Shown piece after piece: positions 15,389 through 22,789 of a DNA stretch of 27,636 bases. The notes beneath the pieces are model-generated. The model made no database searches and was not told where the DNA came from. It saw nothing but the letters and a program-made list of their open reading frames with translations. The stretch spans positions 1 to 27,636 of the forward strand of contig JAQCNR010000254.1 in the NCBI GenBank assembly GCA_028274925.1, given 5' to 3'. Position numbers and translations under genes: made by a program. The stretch comes from Halovenus sp. Its GTDB lineage: Archaea; Halobacteriota; Halobacteria; Halobacteriales; Haloarculaceae. How positions within the stretch are numbered: position 1 is the first letter of the stretch; each line of letters starts with the position of its first letter.

Positions 15389-15431
15389 GGTATAACGGTT
15401 GTTAGTACCGAACCCGGGGGACCGTAATACC
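15389..15431. promoter_or_regulatory. Inverted repeat covering the divergent nikR/transporter promoters (candidate NikR operator)
   Basis: GGTATAACGGT (15389-15399) and ACCGTAATACC (15421-15431) are inverted with 10 of 11 pairs complementary and 21 bases between, giving half-site centres 32 bp apart, about three helical turns. Each arm overlaps the TATA-like element of one of the two divergent genes, so one NikR tetramer could shut both promoters. Spacing is wider than the Escherichia coli NikR site GTATGA-N16-TCATAC, so this is a prediction. Confidence 0.5.
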
Positions 15432-15466
15432 GGGAGACTTCTGTAGTGGCGGCGAAAAGCAGGGGT

Positions 15467-15859
15467 ATGCGAACGAGTTTCAACATTCCGGACGACCTCC
15501 TTGCGGAATTCGACCACGTCTGCGAAGAGCAGGGGTTAGAGAGCCGCTCGCGGGCAGTGAGAGAAGCGATGCAGGAGTATATCGAGGCCCACTCACGGCT
15601 CGAAGCCGCGACCGGCGACGTTGTGGCGCTGGTCGGGTTCGATTACCGCCATGACGAGGTTATCCACGACCTGCACAGCGTCCAGCACGACTACCAGGAC
15701 ACGATTCTCAACACGAGCCACACACACCAAGGCGAGTGGTGTCTCGAATCGCTGTTCTGTCGTGGCCCTGCCGACCGCGTTCGTGCACTCACCTACGACC
15801 TCCGGGATTTCGACGGTGTCAACCGCGTGAAGACGATGGTTATCCAGCAGCGCAGCTAA
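15467..15859 (+). CDS. nikR: Nickel-responsive repressor NikR
   Basis: A 130-residue ribbon-helix-helix repressor. N-terminal MRTSFNIPDDLLAEFDHVCEE and SRSRAVREAMQEYI form the DNA-binding dimer; the C-terminal ACT-like domain has the four nickel ligands His74 (VQHDY), His85 and His87 (TSHTH) and Cys92 (WCLESL), matching His76, His87, His89 and Cys95 of Escherichia coli NikR. I start at ATG 15467, where the ribbon-helix-helix begins; the GTG at 15446 would add seven unrelated residues. Divergent from the transporter, with a shared inverted repeat; it probably represses both genes when nickel is ample. Confidence 0.95.
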   Translation: MRTSFNIPDDLLAEFDHVCEEQGLESRSRAVREAMQEYIEAHSRLEAATGDVVALVGFDYRHDEVIHDLHSVQHDYQDTILNTSHTHQGEWCLESLFCRGPADRVRALTYDLRDFDGVNRVKTMVIQQRS

Positions 15860-15921
15860 TCAGACAATCGCCAGCGGAACGCCTGTGAGAACAGGCTGAG
15901 AGAGAAGGGCCGCGAAAACAA

Positions 15922-16158
15922 TCAGTCTGCAGGTGCGGAGACGCGCTCGGTCCGTTTTTCGTCAATTTCGCTGGTGATGCCGTGTGCAAGAGCAAAAACA
16001 GCGTCTTTGTGGTCGGTCTTCGATTTGTGGATTGATGTCGGCTGCACGCCAAGTGCTGTATACTCGTCGTGTTCGACGGTATTGCCTGTCTGTTCTTCGT
16101 AGTGGTCTTGTACCTGTGCGAGCAGGCCGTGAAGGTGAATGAGCTCCTGCTTTTTCAT
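15922..16158 (-). CDS. UPF0058 family protein
   Basis: A 78-residue haloarchaeal UPF0058 protein of unknown function. Family sequence is plain: MKKQELIHLHGLLAQV at the start, YTALGVQPTSIHKSKTDHKDAVFALAHGIT in the second half. Upstream ATGs at 16164 and 16167 exist in frame, but the conserved start is MKKQEL at 16158. The minus-strand TATA (TTATAA, 16186-16191) is 30 bases before this ATG, in keeping with leaderless or near-leaderless transcription. The gene is convergent with nikR. Confidence 0.85.
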   Translation of the reverse strand: MKKQELIHLHGLLAQVQDHYEEQTGNTVEHDEYTALGVQPTSIHKSKTDHKDAVFALAHGITSEIDEKRTERVSAPAD

Positions 16159-16185
16159 GGTCATCACATCCTTGTAACTGAAGGG

Positions 16186-16191
16186 TTATAA
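16186..16191 (-). promoter_or_regulatory. TATA box of the UPF0058 gene
   Basis: TTATAA read on the minus strand, about 30 bases before the ATG at 16158; the position predicts a start site at about 16163. Confidence 0.6.
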
Positions 16192-16581
16192 TGGTACTCT
16201 GAGGACCGTTAACACGCACCCCTAGAGATTCGCCGCAACAGCCGCTCTACCACTTGTCCAGAATTTATTACGATTTACAAAGCGAAAGCAGTATTATTGC
16301 GTACTCGTTTGTTATTTTCCGTATTACGTCCTAGATGTAGAGATTCCTTACCGGTAAGGAGAGTCGTTGACCGTCCACAACCAAAAAATGACATAGAAAG
16401 CCAGTGGTCGGAACAGGACGGAATTAGGTCAGCACGCCCAAAGTGTCTATTCAACAGTACTGGTCATTGTACAGACACTCACCATCACAGTAGTGTGATG
16501 CTGGGGCCAGCCATTCCGGCAGCTTCAAATCTGATTCCAGTGGCGAAACGCCTAAGATAATTGCTCGGATACGGAATTTAC
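16192..16581. other. AT-richer intergenic stretch with a 16-bp palindrome and two hairpin-forming repeats
   Basis: No convincing protein gene. It contains the perfect palindrome TCCTTACCGGTAAGGA (16345-16360); an inverted pair AGTGTCT (16442-16448) / AGACACT (16473-16479); and an adjacent perfect hairpin CATCACA-GTAG-TGTGATG (16483-16500). The cheC TATA-like TAAGATAA (about 16553-16560) lies at the 3' end. GC content is clearly below that of the neighbouring genes. Confidence 0.6.
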
Positions 16582-17235
16582 ATGCCGATTCTGCTCGATA
16601 TTCGGAAGCTCACTATCATCGGAAAGCTGATCCAACATGGAGCGAAAAACGTCGCGAGTTCGCTGTCAACGATGGCAGATATCGATGCTGATATTCAGAT
16701 CAAGAGCCTCTCGTTTGTCGAACCGAGTGACATCCCACACGAGATAGGGGATGGGGCGTTCCACCACGCGAACATCCGGCTCACAGAGCCACCGTACGGC
16801 GTCTTCCTGATGACCTTCGACGACCGTACCGGTGAGGAAATCGCCCAGCATATGACCGGCCAACCTGTCGAGGGCGAACTCAACCAACTGCAAGAAAGTG
16901 CACTCCAGGAGATGTGTAATATCCTCACCTCCGGTTTTATCGACGGCATCGCGAATACGCTCGAAACGACGATCAACATGGAAACGCCGACACTGGAGTA
17001 CGATGACGCGGAGGTCATCGCCGAGGAGACGCTCTCACACATCCACGCAGATTCACTGTCGATCGTTCTCGACTCTGTCGTCGACCTGAAAGAAGAGAAC
17101 CGGGAGTTTCAGCTTCGAATCTTCCTCGTCCCGGACCCCGGTGCGTTCGTGAACCTGATCGACAAGCTCGATATCGAGGAGATTCGAGAAATCGACGACC
17201 TGACCGCGCGACAGGACGACGACCGGGCGTTCTGA
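16582..17235 (+). CDS. cheC: CheC-type chemotaxis phosphatase
   Basis: CheC-family protein, expected to dephosphorylate CheY-P or modulate CheD during archaellum-driven taxis. 217 residues. The second half carries a perfect CheC catalytic signature (D/S)xxxExxNx22P: Ser106, Glu110, Asn113, Pro136. In the first half the equivalent positions read Lys15 and Gln18 (TIIGKLIQHGAKN) in place of Glu and Asn, so only one active site seems functional. The start is ATG 16582, preceded at about 27 bases by a TATA-like TAAGATAA. No other che or arl genes are in the window, so this is separate from any chemotaxis operon visible here. Its exact paralogue number cannot be assigned. Confidence 0.85.
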   Translation: MPILLDIRKLTIIGKLIQHGAKNVASSLSTMADIDADIQIKSLSFVEPSDIPHEIGDGAFHHANIRLTEPPYGVFLMTFDDRTGEEIAQHMTGQPVEGELNQLQESALQEMCNILTSGFIDGIANTLETTINMETPTLEYDDAEVIAEETLSHIHADSLSIVLDSVVDLKEENREFQLRIFLVPDPGAFVNLIDKLDIEEIREIDDLTARQDDDRAF

Positions 17236-17281
17236 GGAGCGAAACCGGACCGTTTGAGTATCTCGCCGGCAACCATCCCCC

Positions 17282-17746
17282 ATGAGCCTGATTGATACAG
17301 CCTCCTACGTGATTCACTCGGTGTTTGCCGGCCTCTGGACCGGCAGTATTCTGTTCATGACACTCGCAGTGTTACCGCTCGCGGTGCGCGGCAATCTCGA
17401 CGCTGGGCCGCTCAGTACCGTGACCGGTCGATTCAAGATTCTCTCGCGCACGAGCGTCCTGATTCTGTTTCTGTCAGGCGGGCATCTGGCAGGGACCCAG
17501 TACACCACTTCGACGCTGACGGGTAGTCTCGGCGGCTACCTCGTCCTCAGCATGCTCTCGCTGTGGGTTCTGACCGCTGGCGTCACCGAAGTTGCGGCGA
17601 GTCGACTCGCCGACGGCAGCGGTCGGGATAAGGTTCGCGAACCCGGACGGCAGGCGCGGCGCTTTTTCCAGCTCGGCTCGGTGTTCGCGGTGCTGTTGCT
17701 CGTCGTCTCGGGGCTGCTCTCGGCGGCGGGTGCCGGCCTGCTGTAA
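17282..17746 (+). CDS. CopD-like four-helix membrane protein
   Basis: Integral membrane protein of 154 residues with four helices (about 5-35, 57-75, 83-103 and 128-150). The first helix, IHSVFAGLWTGSILFMTL, resembles CopD-type and related heme/copper-handling membrane proteins (H-x3-AG-x-W-x-G), and His8-equivalent and GGHLAG histidines are the kind of residues that could bind metal or heme. There is no soluble domain. It follows cheC after 46 bases and precedes the PHP gene by 41 bases, all on the plus strand. Function is uncertain; the family call is moderate. Confidence 0.6.
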   Translation: MSLIDTASYVIHSVFAGLWTGSILFMTLAVLPLAVRGNLDAGPLSTVTGRFKILSRTSVLILFLSGGHLAGTQYTTSTLTGSLGGYLVLSMLSLWVLTAGVTEVAASRLADGSGRDKVREPGRQARRFFQLGSVFAVLLLVVSGLLSAAGAGLL

Positions 17747-17787
17747 CGAATCGCGGTCCTTTTGGCCCGTTCGAACCTACCCGACCT

Positions 17788-18459
17788 GTGCTCGCAGTAG
17801 AGCTTCATACCCACTCGGTGCACTCCAACGACGGGCAGAATACGGTCGAAGAGTTACTCGAAGCGGCACGAGCAGCCAACCTCGACGGACTGGCAATCAC
17901 CGACCACAACGAGTTTGCACCGAGCAGACGAGCGGCCGACCTCGCCGAAGAGTACGGCCTCATCGGCATTGCGGGGATGGAAATCTCGACGGCGGCAGGC
18001 CACCTACTCGGACTGGGCATCGACCACCGAATCGAGCGCGGACTGGGGTTTCGCGAAACAGTTGCCCGCGTCCACGACGCAGGTGGCATTGCGGTCGTCC
18101 CACATCCATTCCAGGAACTCAGAAAAGGTGTTCTCGGGACAATTCCTCGGGAAGAACTCACGGCCGCCGACGCTATCGAAGTGTACAACTCCCGACTGTT
18201 GACTGGCCGAGCCAACCGGCAGGCCGACCAACTCGCCGAGGCCAACGGAATGAGTAAAACTGCTGGCAGTGACGCCCACGTCGCCGAGATGGTCGGACAG
18301 GCTCGCACGCTCGTCGGGACAGACGAGCGGACCAGCGAGGGGATACTGGACACAATTCGTGACGGTCGGACGACTGTACAGGGACGGCGAACTCCCTACC
18401 GAATTACCCTCAGACAGGCCGCTGGGTCAGCGACCAGACAGGCGCGAGAACTCTTCTGA
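17788..18459 (+). CDS. PHP-domain metal-dependent phosphoesterase
   Basis: A 223-residue PHP-superfamily hydrolase (tRNA 3'-adenosine/oligonucleotide or phosphate ester type). Metal ligands are visible in sequence order: His7-x-His9 (ELHTHSVHS), His40 (ITDHN), Glu65 (GMEISTAAGHLL), His106 (PHPF) and the terminal GSDAH (about 167). Start is GTG 17788, which places the first HTH at residue 7, as usual for the family. Its TGA shares one base with the ATG of the asparagine-synthetase-like gene (18457-18461), so the two are translationally coupled. Substrate is unknown; the coupling hints at a joint small-molecule pathway. Confidence 0.85.
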   Translation: MLAVELHTHSVHSNDGQNTVEELLEAARAANLDGLAITDHNEFAPSRRAADLAEEYGLIGIAGMEISTAAGHLLGLGIDHRIERGLGFRETVARVHDAGGIAVVPHPFQELRKGVLGTIPREELTAADAIEVYNSRLLTGRANRQADQLAEANGMSKTAGSDAHVAEMVGQARTLVGTDERTSEGILDTIRDGRTTVQGRRTPYRITLRQAAGSATRQARELF

Positions 18460-19529
18460 TGACACTCACTGGCGCCACTCCGGAAACCGTCCGACATGCG
18501 CTCGCGGGGGGGAACGCGCTGTCGGGCGCAGACGGCTTCGCCGGCGAACTCGATGGCCAGCTAGTTCGAGACGTGCTGGGCCGAGAACCACTGTTTTTCG
18601 ACGGCGAAACGTGGAGCCACGACTCAACTGAGTTGGCTGAGCCGCAGTCGTTGCCTGCGGGCCACGTTCGCGAGGGGTCGGAACTAACCCGAAAATTGTC
18701 GCTGCCAGACCCCGCGCCTGTCTCGCTCGACGAAGGTGTCGACGGTGTCCGAGACGCAATCAGTGAGTCCATCGACGCCATCGACACGGAGGGGCTTGCA
18801 GTCGCTTTTTCCGGCGGCCTCGATTCTGCGCTGGTCGCCGCAACACTCGACGTGCCATTATACACCGTTGGCTTTCCCGGAAGTCACGACATCGACGCAG
18901 CACGGTCGGCAGCGGCACTGCTGGACCGTGACCTGACCGTTCTCGGTATCGACCGCGACGCCCTCGAAGCCGCGATTCCCGAGGTAGTGACAGCAACGGG
19001 CCGGACGAACGCGATGGATATCCAGATTGCGCTGCCACTGTATCTGCTCGCACAGCGTCTCTCCGAGGACGGCTACCGACGAGTCGCGCTCGGACAGGGC
19101 GCAGACGAACTGTTCGGTGGCTACGCGAAAGTCGCCCGCGCGCCCGACGACCCACGGGTAGACGCAGACACGGTCCGCGGTGCGCGCCGCGAGATGGTCG
19201 AGACGCTGCCGGCACAACTGGAGCGAGACGTGCTCACACTCCGTGCTGCAGGTGTCGAACCGGTGGTGCCGCTGTTGAGCGACCGGGTCGTGCGCGCCGC
19301 CCTCGAACTGCCGGGGGAGGCGTTGGTCACCGACCGCGGTGAGCGCAAGTGGGCACTCAGACTCGCCGCGCGCCAGGACCTGCCAGACAGAGTCGCCTTT
19401 CGAGAGAAAAAGGCAGTCCAGTACGGCAGTCTCGTCGCCCGCGAACTCGACCGCCTCGCAAGAGAGGCAGGATTCAAGCGACGACAGGACGACCACGTCA
19501 CCGCATTCATCGAGTCGGTCTCCGGGTGA
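18459..19529 (+). CDS. Asparagine synthetase-like protein lacking the glutaminase Cys
   Basis: A 356-residue ATP-PPi-type amidoligase of the asparagine synthetase class. The C-terminal synthetase domain is intact: SGGLDS PP-loop (118-123), YTVGFPGSHDIDAA, and GQGADELFGGY (about 208-218), with late KWALR and REKKAVQYGS. The first 75 residues look like the tail of a class II glutaminase domain (DGFAGELDGQLVRDVLGREPLFF and LPAGHV), but there is no N-terminal catalytic Cys2 and most of the Ntn fold is gone. It may use free ammonia or a different amide donor, or amidate something other than aspartate. Coupled to the PHP gene. Confidence 0.8.
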   Translation: MTLTGATPETVRHALAGGNALSGADGFAGELDGQLVRDVLGREPLFFDGETWSHDSTELAEPQSLPAGHVREGSELTRKLSLPDPAPVSLDEGVDGVRDAISESIDAIDTEGLAVAFSGGLDSALVAATLDVPLYTVGFPGSHDIDAARSAAALLDRDLTVLGIDRDALEAAIPEVVTATGRTNAMDIQIALPLYLLAQRLSEDGYRRVALGQGADELFGGYAKVARAPDDPRVDADTVRGARREMVETLPAQLERDVLTLRAAGVEPVVPLLSDRVVRAALELPGEALVTDRGERKWALRLAARQDLPDRVAFREKKAVQYGSLVARELDRLAREAGFKRRQDDHVTAFIESVSG

Positions 19530-19926
19530 CGCGCCGCGATACCGACGAATTAACTTACATTTGATATATCTGCGGACCATGTATTAAACAGAGCCGATTA
19601 TTTGTGGAAGGAGAACAATCACTAAAACTGTCGCCATCCTTACCATACACGCAAATCAAAAAGCGGCCAGATTCCTGTCAATCGGCACGATTCTGCACCC
19701 AACAGCTGTGGAGAGTGTAATTCACCCAGAAAATAAAAAATAGCCGCCTCAGCCGTTCGTAATGGCGTGTAAGCGTATGGTATCAGGTGACAATAAGCGG
19801 AATTTTTCCTTCGAGGGTAGACTATCTGCGTTCATGGCTAGTGTCAGCGCCAGCTACAGAGGGATGACATATATGAGACGACATATTTAATATATTCAGA
19901 CAACAATATAGTAATGTAAGGCACCA
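19530..19926. other. AT-rich intergenic stretch before the PadR regulator
   Basis: About 400 bases distinctly richer in A/T than the flanking genes. I see no recognisable gene; a 42-codon open frame at 19762-19890 (MACKRMVSGDNKRNFSFEGR at its start) is present but basic, with three AGA codons, and cannot be supported. The 3' end carries repeated GACATAT (19866-19872 and 19880-19886) and several overlapping TATA-like boxes (TTTAATATATT, 19886-19896; CAATATA, 19904-19910) serving the padR gene. Confidence 0.6.
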
Positions 19927-20202
19927 ATGTACGATTTGACAGGATTCCAGCGTGATCTGCTGTACGTAATCGCGGGCCGAGAGGAGCCACACGGGTTGGC
20001 TATCAAAGAGGAACTGGAGGAGTATTACGAGAAAGAAATTCACCACGGACGGCTGTATCCGAATCTCGATACGTTGGTTGAGAAGGGGCTAGTCGAGAAG
20101 GGCCAGCGCGACCGGCGGACGAACTTCTACAGTCTCACGCGTCGGGGGCGCCGCGAAATCGAGGCACGGCGAGACTGGGAGCACCAGTACGTCGAAGCCT
20201 GA
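19927..20202 (+). CDS. PadR family transcriptional regulator
   Basis: A 91-residue winged-helix regulator of the PadR type: FQRDLLYVIAGREEPHGLAIKEELEEYY, then the recognition segment HHGRLYPNLDTLVEKGLVEKG and wing QRDRRTNFYSLTRRGRREIE. PadR proteins normally repress efflux or stress genes and are released by ligands. It is short, lacking the long C-terminal dimerisation helix of larger PadRs. It sits just upstream of srp54 (57 bases) on the same strand, but srp54 has its own TATA-like box. The repeated GACATAT in its promoter could be an autoregulatory site. Confidence 0.88.
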   Translation: MYDLTGFQRDLLYVIAGREEPHGLAIKEELEEYYEKEIHHGRLYPNLDTLVEKGLVEKGQRDRRTNFYSLTRRGRREIEARRDWEHQYVEA

Positions 20203-20228
20203 TTCGGTCGCCAGGGCCGAGAAAAAGG

Positions 20229-20234
20229 TTTTAC
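20229..20234 (+). promoter_or_regulatory. TATA-like box of srp54
   Basis: TTTTAC is centred about 28 bases before the ATG at 20260, fitting a leaderless transcript and arguing for that ATG over the GTG at 20254. Confidence 0.45.
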
Positions 20235-20259
20235 CGGGATGGTCTCGTAATCGGTGACA

Positions 20260-21681
20260 ATGGTACTCGACGATCTTGGCAGTTCACTCCGGAGTACGCT
20301 CGATGACCTCCGGGGCAAATCACGGATTTCTGAGGACGATGTCGACGATATCGTCAAAGAGATCCAGCGCTCGCTGATTCAGGCGGACGTCGATATCGAA
20401 CTCGTCCGCGAACTTTCTGATAGCATCAAACAGCGTGGGCTGGAGGAAGACCCACCAAGCGGGACATCGCCCCGCGACTGGGTGTTGCGTATTGTCTACG
20501 AGGAACTCGTCGAACTGCTCGGCGAGTCGACTGAACTCCCACTCCAGGAGCAGACAATTCTGCTGGCTGGCCTGTACGGTTCGGGGAAGACGACGACAGC
20601 CGGGAAAATTGCGTGGTGGTTCTCGAAGAAAGGCCTGCGCCCCGCAATCATCCAGACTGACACTGACCGGCCGGGCGCGTACGACCAGGCGAAACAGCTC
20701 GCAGAAGAGGCCGAAGTCGATTACTACGGCGACCCGGACGCCGACGACCCCGAGCGCATCGCCGAAGAGGGCCTACTCGAGACCGCAGACGCAGACGTGC
20801 AGATTGTCGATACGGCCGGTCGAGACGCACTCAATCAGGAGCTTATCGACCAGATCGAACGCATCGAGAAAACTGCCGACCCTGACCGGAACCTGCTCGT
20901 CATCGACGCGGCGATGGGCCAGAGCGCCAAAGAACAGGCCCAGGAGTTCGAGGAGACAATCGGCGTCGACGGCGTTATTGTCACGAAGGTCGACGGGACG
21001 GCAAAAGGAGGCGGTGCACTCGCAGCGGTCAACGAAACCGACTCGACAATTGCCTTCCTCGGAACCGGCGAGACGGTCAAGGATATCGAACGGTTCGAGG
21101 CGTCTAGCTTCGTTTCCCGACTGCTCGGGATGGGTGACCTCGAACAGCTTACCGAGCGCGTCGAGCGAGCGATGGAGGAGACCCAGCAGGAAGACGAGGA
21201 CTGGGACCCCGAGGATATGCTCGACGGGACGTTCACCCTGAAGGACATGCGCAAGCAGATGGAGGCGATGAACCGGATGGGGCCGCTGGACCAGGTGATG
21301 GATATGATTCCGGGGATGGGCGGCGGCATGATGGACCAATTGCCCGACGACGCGATGGACGTGACCGAGGAGCGAATGCGAGACTTCGAGGTTATCATGG
21401 ATTCGATGACCGAGGGGGAACTCGAAAATCCACGAGTCGTCGGCGCGAGTCGAACCCGACGAATCGCCCGGGGGTCGGGCAAACCCGAGGAGCGCATCCG
21501 GGAGCTACTCGAACAGCACAAGATGATGGAGCGCACGCTCAACCAGTTCCAGGGGATGGGCGACGCCGATATGGAGCGGATGATGAAACAGATGCAACAG
21601 GGCGGCGGTGGCGGCCCTGGCGGCATGGGCGGCGGTCCCGGGATGGGTGGCGGCGGCGGTGGCGGACCGTTCGGCGACTGA
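20260..21681 (+). CDS. srp54: Signal recognition particle 54 kDa protein
   Basis: GTPase that binds signal sequences and 7S RNA, and docks nascent membrane proteins at FtsY. 473 residues. The N domain is the first 95 residues; the G domain has the P-loop GLYGSGKTTTAGK (about 104-116), DTDRPGAYDQ, DTAGRD and TKVDGTAKGGGA; the M domain is Met-rich with LKDMRKQMEAMNRMGPLDQVM, MIPGM, and the RNA-binding helix region (SRTRRIARGSG), ending in a Gly/Met-rich tail (GGGGGPGGMGGG). The start is ATG 20260. The Tyr in GLYGSGKT replaces the bacterial Gln, as in archaea. Confidence 0.97.
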   Translation: MVLDDLGSSLRSTLDDLRGKSRISEDDVDDIVKEIQRSLIQADVDIELVRELSDSIKQRGLEEDPPSGTSPRDWVLRIVYEELVELLGESTELPLQEQTILLAGLYGSGKTTTAGKIAWWFSKKGLRPAIIQTDTDRPGAYDQAKQLAEEAEVDYYGDPDADDPERIAEEGLLETADADVQIVDTAGRDALNQELIDQIERIEKTADPDRNLLVIDAAMGQSAKEQAQEFEETIGVDGVIVTKVDGTAKGGGALAAVNETDSTIAFLGTGETVKDIERFEASSFVSRLLGMGDLEQLTERVERAMEETQQEDEDWDPEDMLDGTFTLKDMRKQMEAMNRMGPLDQVMDMIPGMGGGMMDQLPDDAMDVTEERMRDFEVIMDSMTEGELENPRVVGASRTRRIARGSGKPEERIRELLEQHKMMERTLNQFQGMGDADMERMMKQMQQGGGGGPGGMGGGPGMGGGGGGGPFGD

Positions 21682-21695
21682 ACAGACACCGGCCC

Positions 21696-21730
21696 GCAGA
21701 AGTACGCGTTCTGCAGTTACTCCGTAACTG
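21696..21730. terminator. Overlapping inverted repeats between convergent genes
   Basis: GCAGAA (21696-21701)/TTCTGC (21709-21714) form a six-pair hairpin, and CAGTTAC (21714-21720)/GTAACTG (21724-21730) a perfect seven-pair hairpin just downstream, covering the stop of the minus-strand gene. They stand exactly where transcripts of srp54 and the COG1325 gene meet. There is no long T-run, so the terminator role is an inference. Confidence 0.35.
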
Positions 21731-22139
21731 GCTGCCCGTCCTCGGTCCGTGGTGCGATGTGGTCGATAAACTCCTCGACAGCGGGCTCTTCGACCTGCAC
21801 ACGAACCGTGATGACGCCGAGTTCGCCCGGTTCGTCGACGACGAAGTTGACGAGTCCTTCGAAGGCAGCTTGCTTTTTCAGGCGAAAAGAGAAGCTGTTG
21901 CCCTGTTGGTTCTCGAAGAAAACGCCACGGGCCGTGTCGAGAATGGCCTGCCTGTGGAGTTGCTCCGAAAGTCGTTCGAGCGAGTGGACCGTCGCGGATA
22001 GCTCGCCGTGGGCAAATTCGGGCTCTGCGTCTGGGAACAGTCCCGTTATTGCATGCGTGACTCGGTCCTGCAGTTCAGTGTCGTAGACCGGGGCGGTAAT
22101 CTCAGCATCGATGGCGTAGTGTCCCGTCTCGTCGCTCAT
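21717..22139 (-). CDS. COG1325-type RNA-binding protein
   Basis: A 140-residue archaeal RNA-binding domain protein (PF01877 type, exosome-associated in some reports). Family features: ISAEITAPVYDTE-like N-terminus (HYAIDAEITAPVYDTE), GELSATVHSLERLSEQLHRQAILDTARGVF and the late strand-rich VDEPGELGVITVRVQV. The start overlaps the stop of the upstream kinase-like gene by four bases (22136-22139, ATGA), so the pair forms a coupled operon, a conserved arrangement in Euryarchaeota. Its role is not established; proposed work links it to RNA processing. Confidence 0.82.
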   Translation of the reverse strand: MSDETGHYAIDAEITAPVYDTELQDRVTHAITGLFPDAEPEFAHGELSATVHSLERLSEQLHRQAILDTARGVFFENQQGNSFSFRLKKQAAFEGLVNFVVDEPGELGVITVRVQVEEPAVEEFIDHIAPRTEDGQPVTE

Positions 22140-22687
22140 TGGTCGCCCCCTGTGAGAATCGCAGTGATACGCTCGCGGAACTCGGCAAGTGTCCCGGTGT
22201 TTTCGACGGTCACGTCTGCCATATCCATCGCCGCGTCCATGCCAAACTCCCGTTCGCGTGCGTCACGGTCGGCGAGGGTTTCACCGCCCTCGTCGCCGCC
22301 AGCGTCCCGGCCACGGAGGTCAAGTCGCTCCTTGCGAGTCTCGAAGGGCGCGTCGATACAGACCAGTCGAAACTGCTCGCCGAACCGGTCCTCGAATTGC
22401 TCGACCTCAACGTCCGAGCGAATACCGTCCACGACAACTGTGTCGTTGGCTTCGAGTTCGGCTTCGATCATCGGCAGCGAGCGCTCGGCGATCGCACCCG
22501 GTCCATTCTCTTCACGGAGGGCCTGTGCAACCTGTCCGTGTGCTGTCGACGGGTCTATGCCCCGTTCACGACACTCTGTGCGGATCACGTCACCCATCGT
22601 CACGACTGGAATCTCGTGGTCTTCGGCGACGGCCGCGGCTTCGCTTTTGCCGCTGCCGGGAAGTCCAACAAACCCGAGTACACTCAT
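22136..22687 (-). CDS. UPF0200 P-loop kinase-like protein
   Basis: A 183-residue P-loop protein of the UPF0200 family, related to dephospho-CoA and nucleotide kinases. Walker A is GLPGSGKSE (about 8-16); VVTMGDVIRTE (about 28-38) and TVVVDGIRSDVEVEQF (about 80-95) match the kinase LID and Walker B-like strands. The remainder contains the acidic DLRGRDAGGDEGGETLADRD insert. Substrate is unknown. A minus-strand TATA-like TTTATTTTT (complement of 22709-22717) lies about 27 bases before the start. It is coupled to the COG1325 gene. Confidence 0.85.
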   Translation of the reverse strand: MSVLGFVGLPGSGKSEAAAVAEDHEIPVVTMGDVIRTECRERGIDPSTAHGQVAQALREENGPGAIAERSLPMIEAELEANDTVVVDGIRSDVEVEQFEDRFGEQFRLVCIDAPFETRKERLDLRGRDAGGDEGGETLADRDAREREFGMDAAMDMADVTVENTGTLAEFRERITAILTGGDQ

Positions 22688-22724
22688 TGCCTACAGTTCG
22701 CCCACCCCAAAAATAAACACTGCG

Positions 22725-22789
22725 TTCACAGTTACTGTGTGAAACCACCGCGGAGATATTGTCAAAGACTGTTTCCAGATGAGAAACAG
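22725..22789. promoter_or_regulatory. Two inverted repeats in the UPF0200/ABC divergent promoter region
   Basis: TTCACA-N7-TGTGAA (22725-22743) and CTGTTTC-N7-GAAACAG (22769-22789) share a seven-base spacer. The first is just upstream of the minus-strand UPF0200 TATA-like box, the second just upstream of the ABC-operon box (CTTACA, about 22798-22803). Each is well placed to bind a dimeric repressor or activator. Confidence 0.4.

Noticed and set aside
16297..16560. Open frame of 87 codons in the gap before cheC
   Set aside because: Arg/Ser-rich, no homologous-looking motifs, no promoter, low third-position GC; structured DNA elements lie inside it.
20835..21689. Minus-strand open frame over srp54
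   Set aside because: Low-complexity Ser/Pro sequence arising from the Gly/Met-rich tail and codon bias of srp54.
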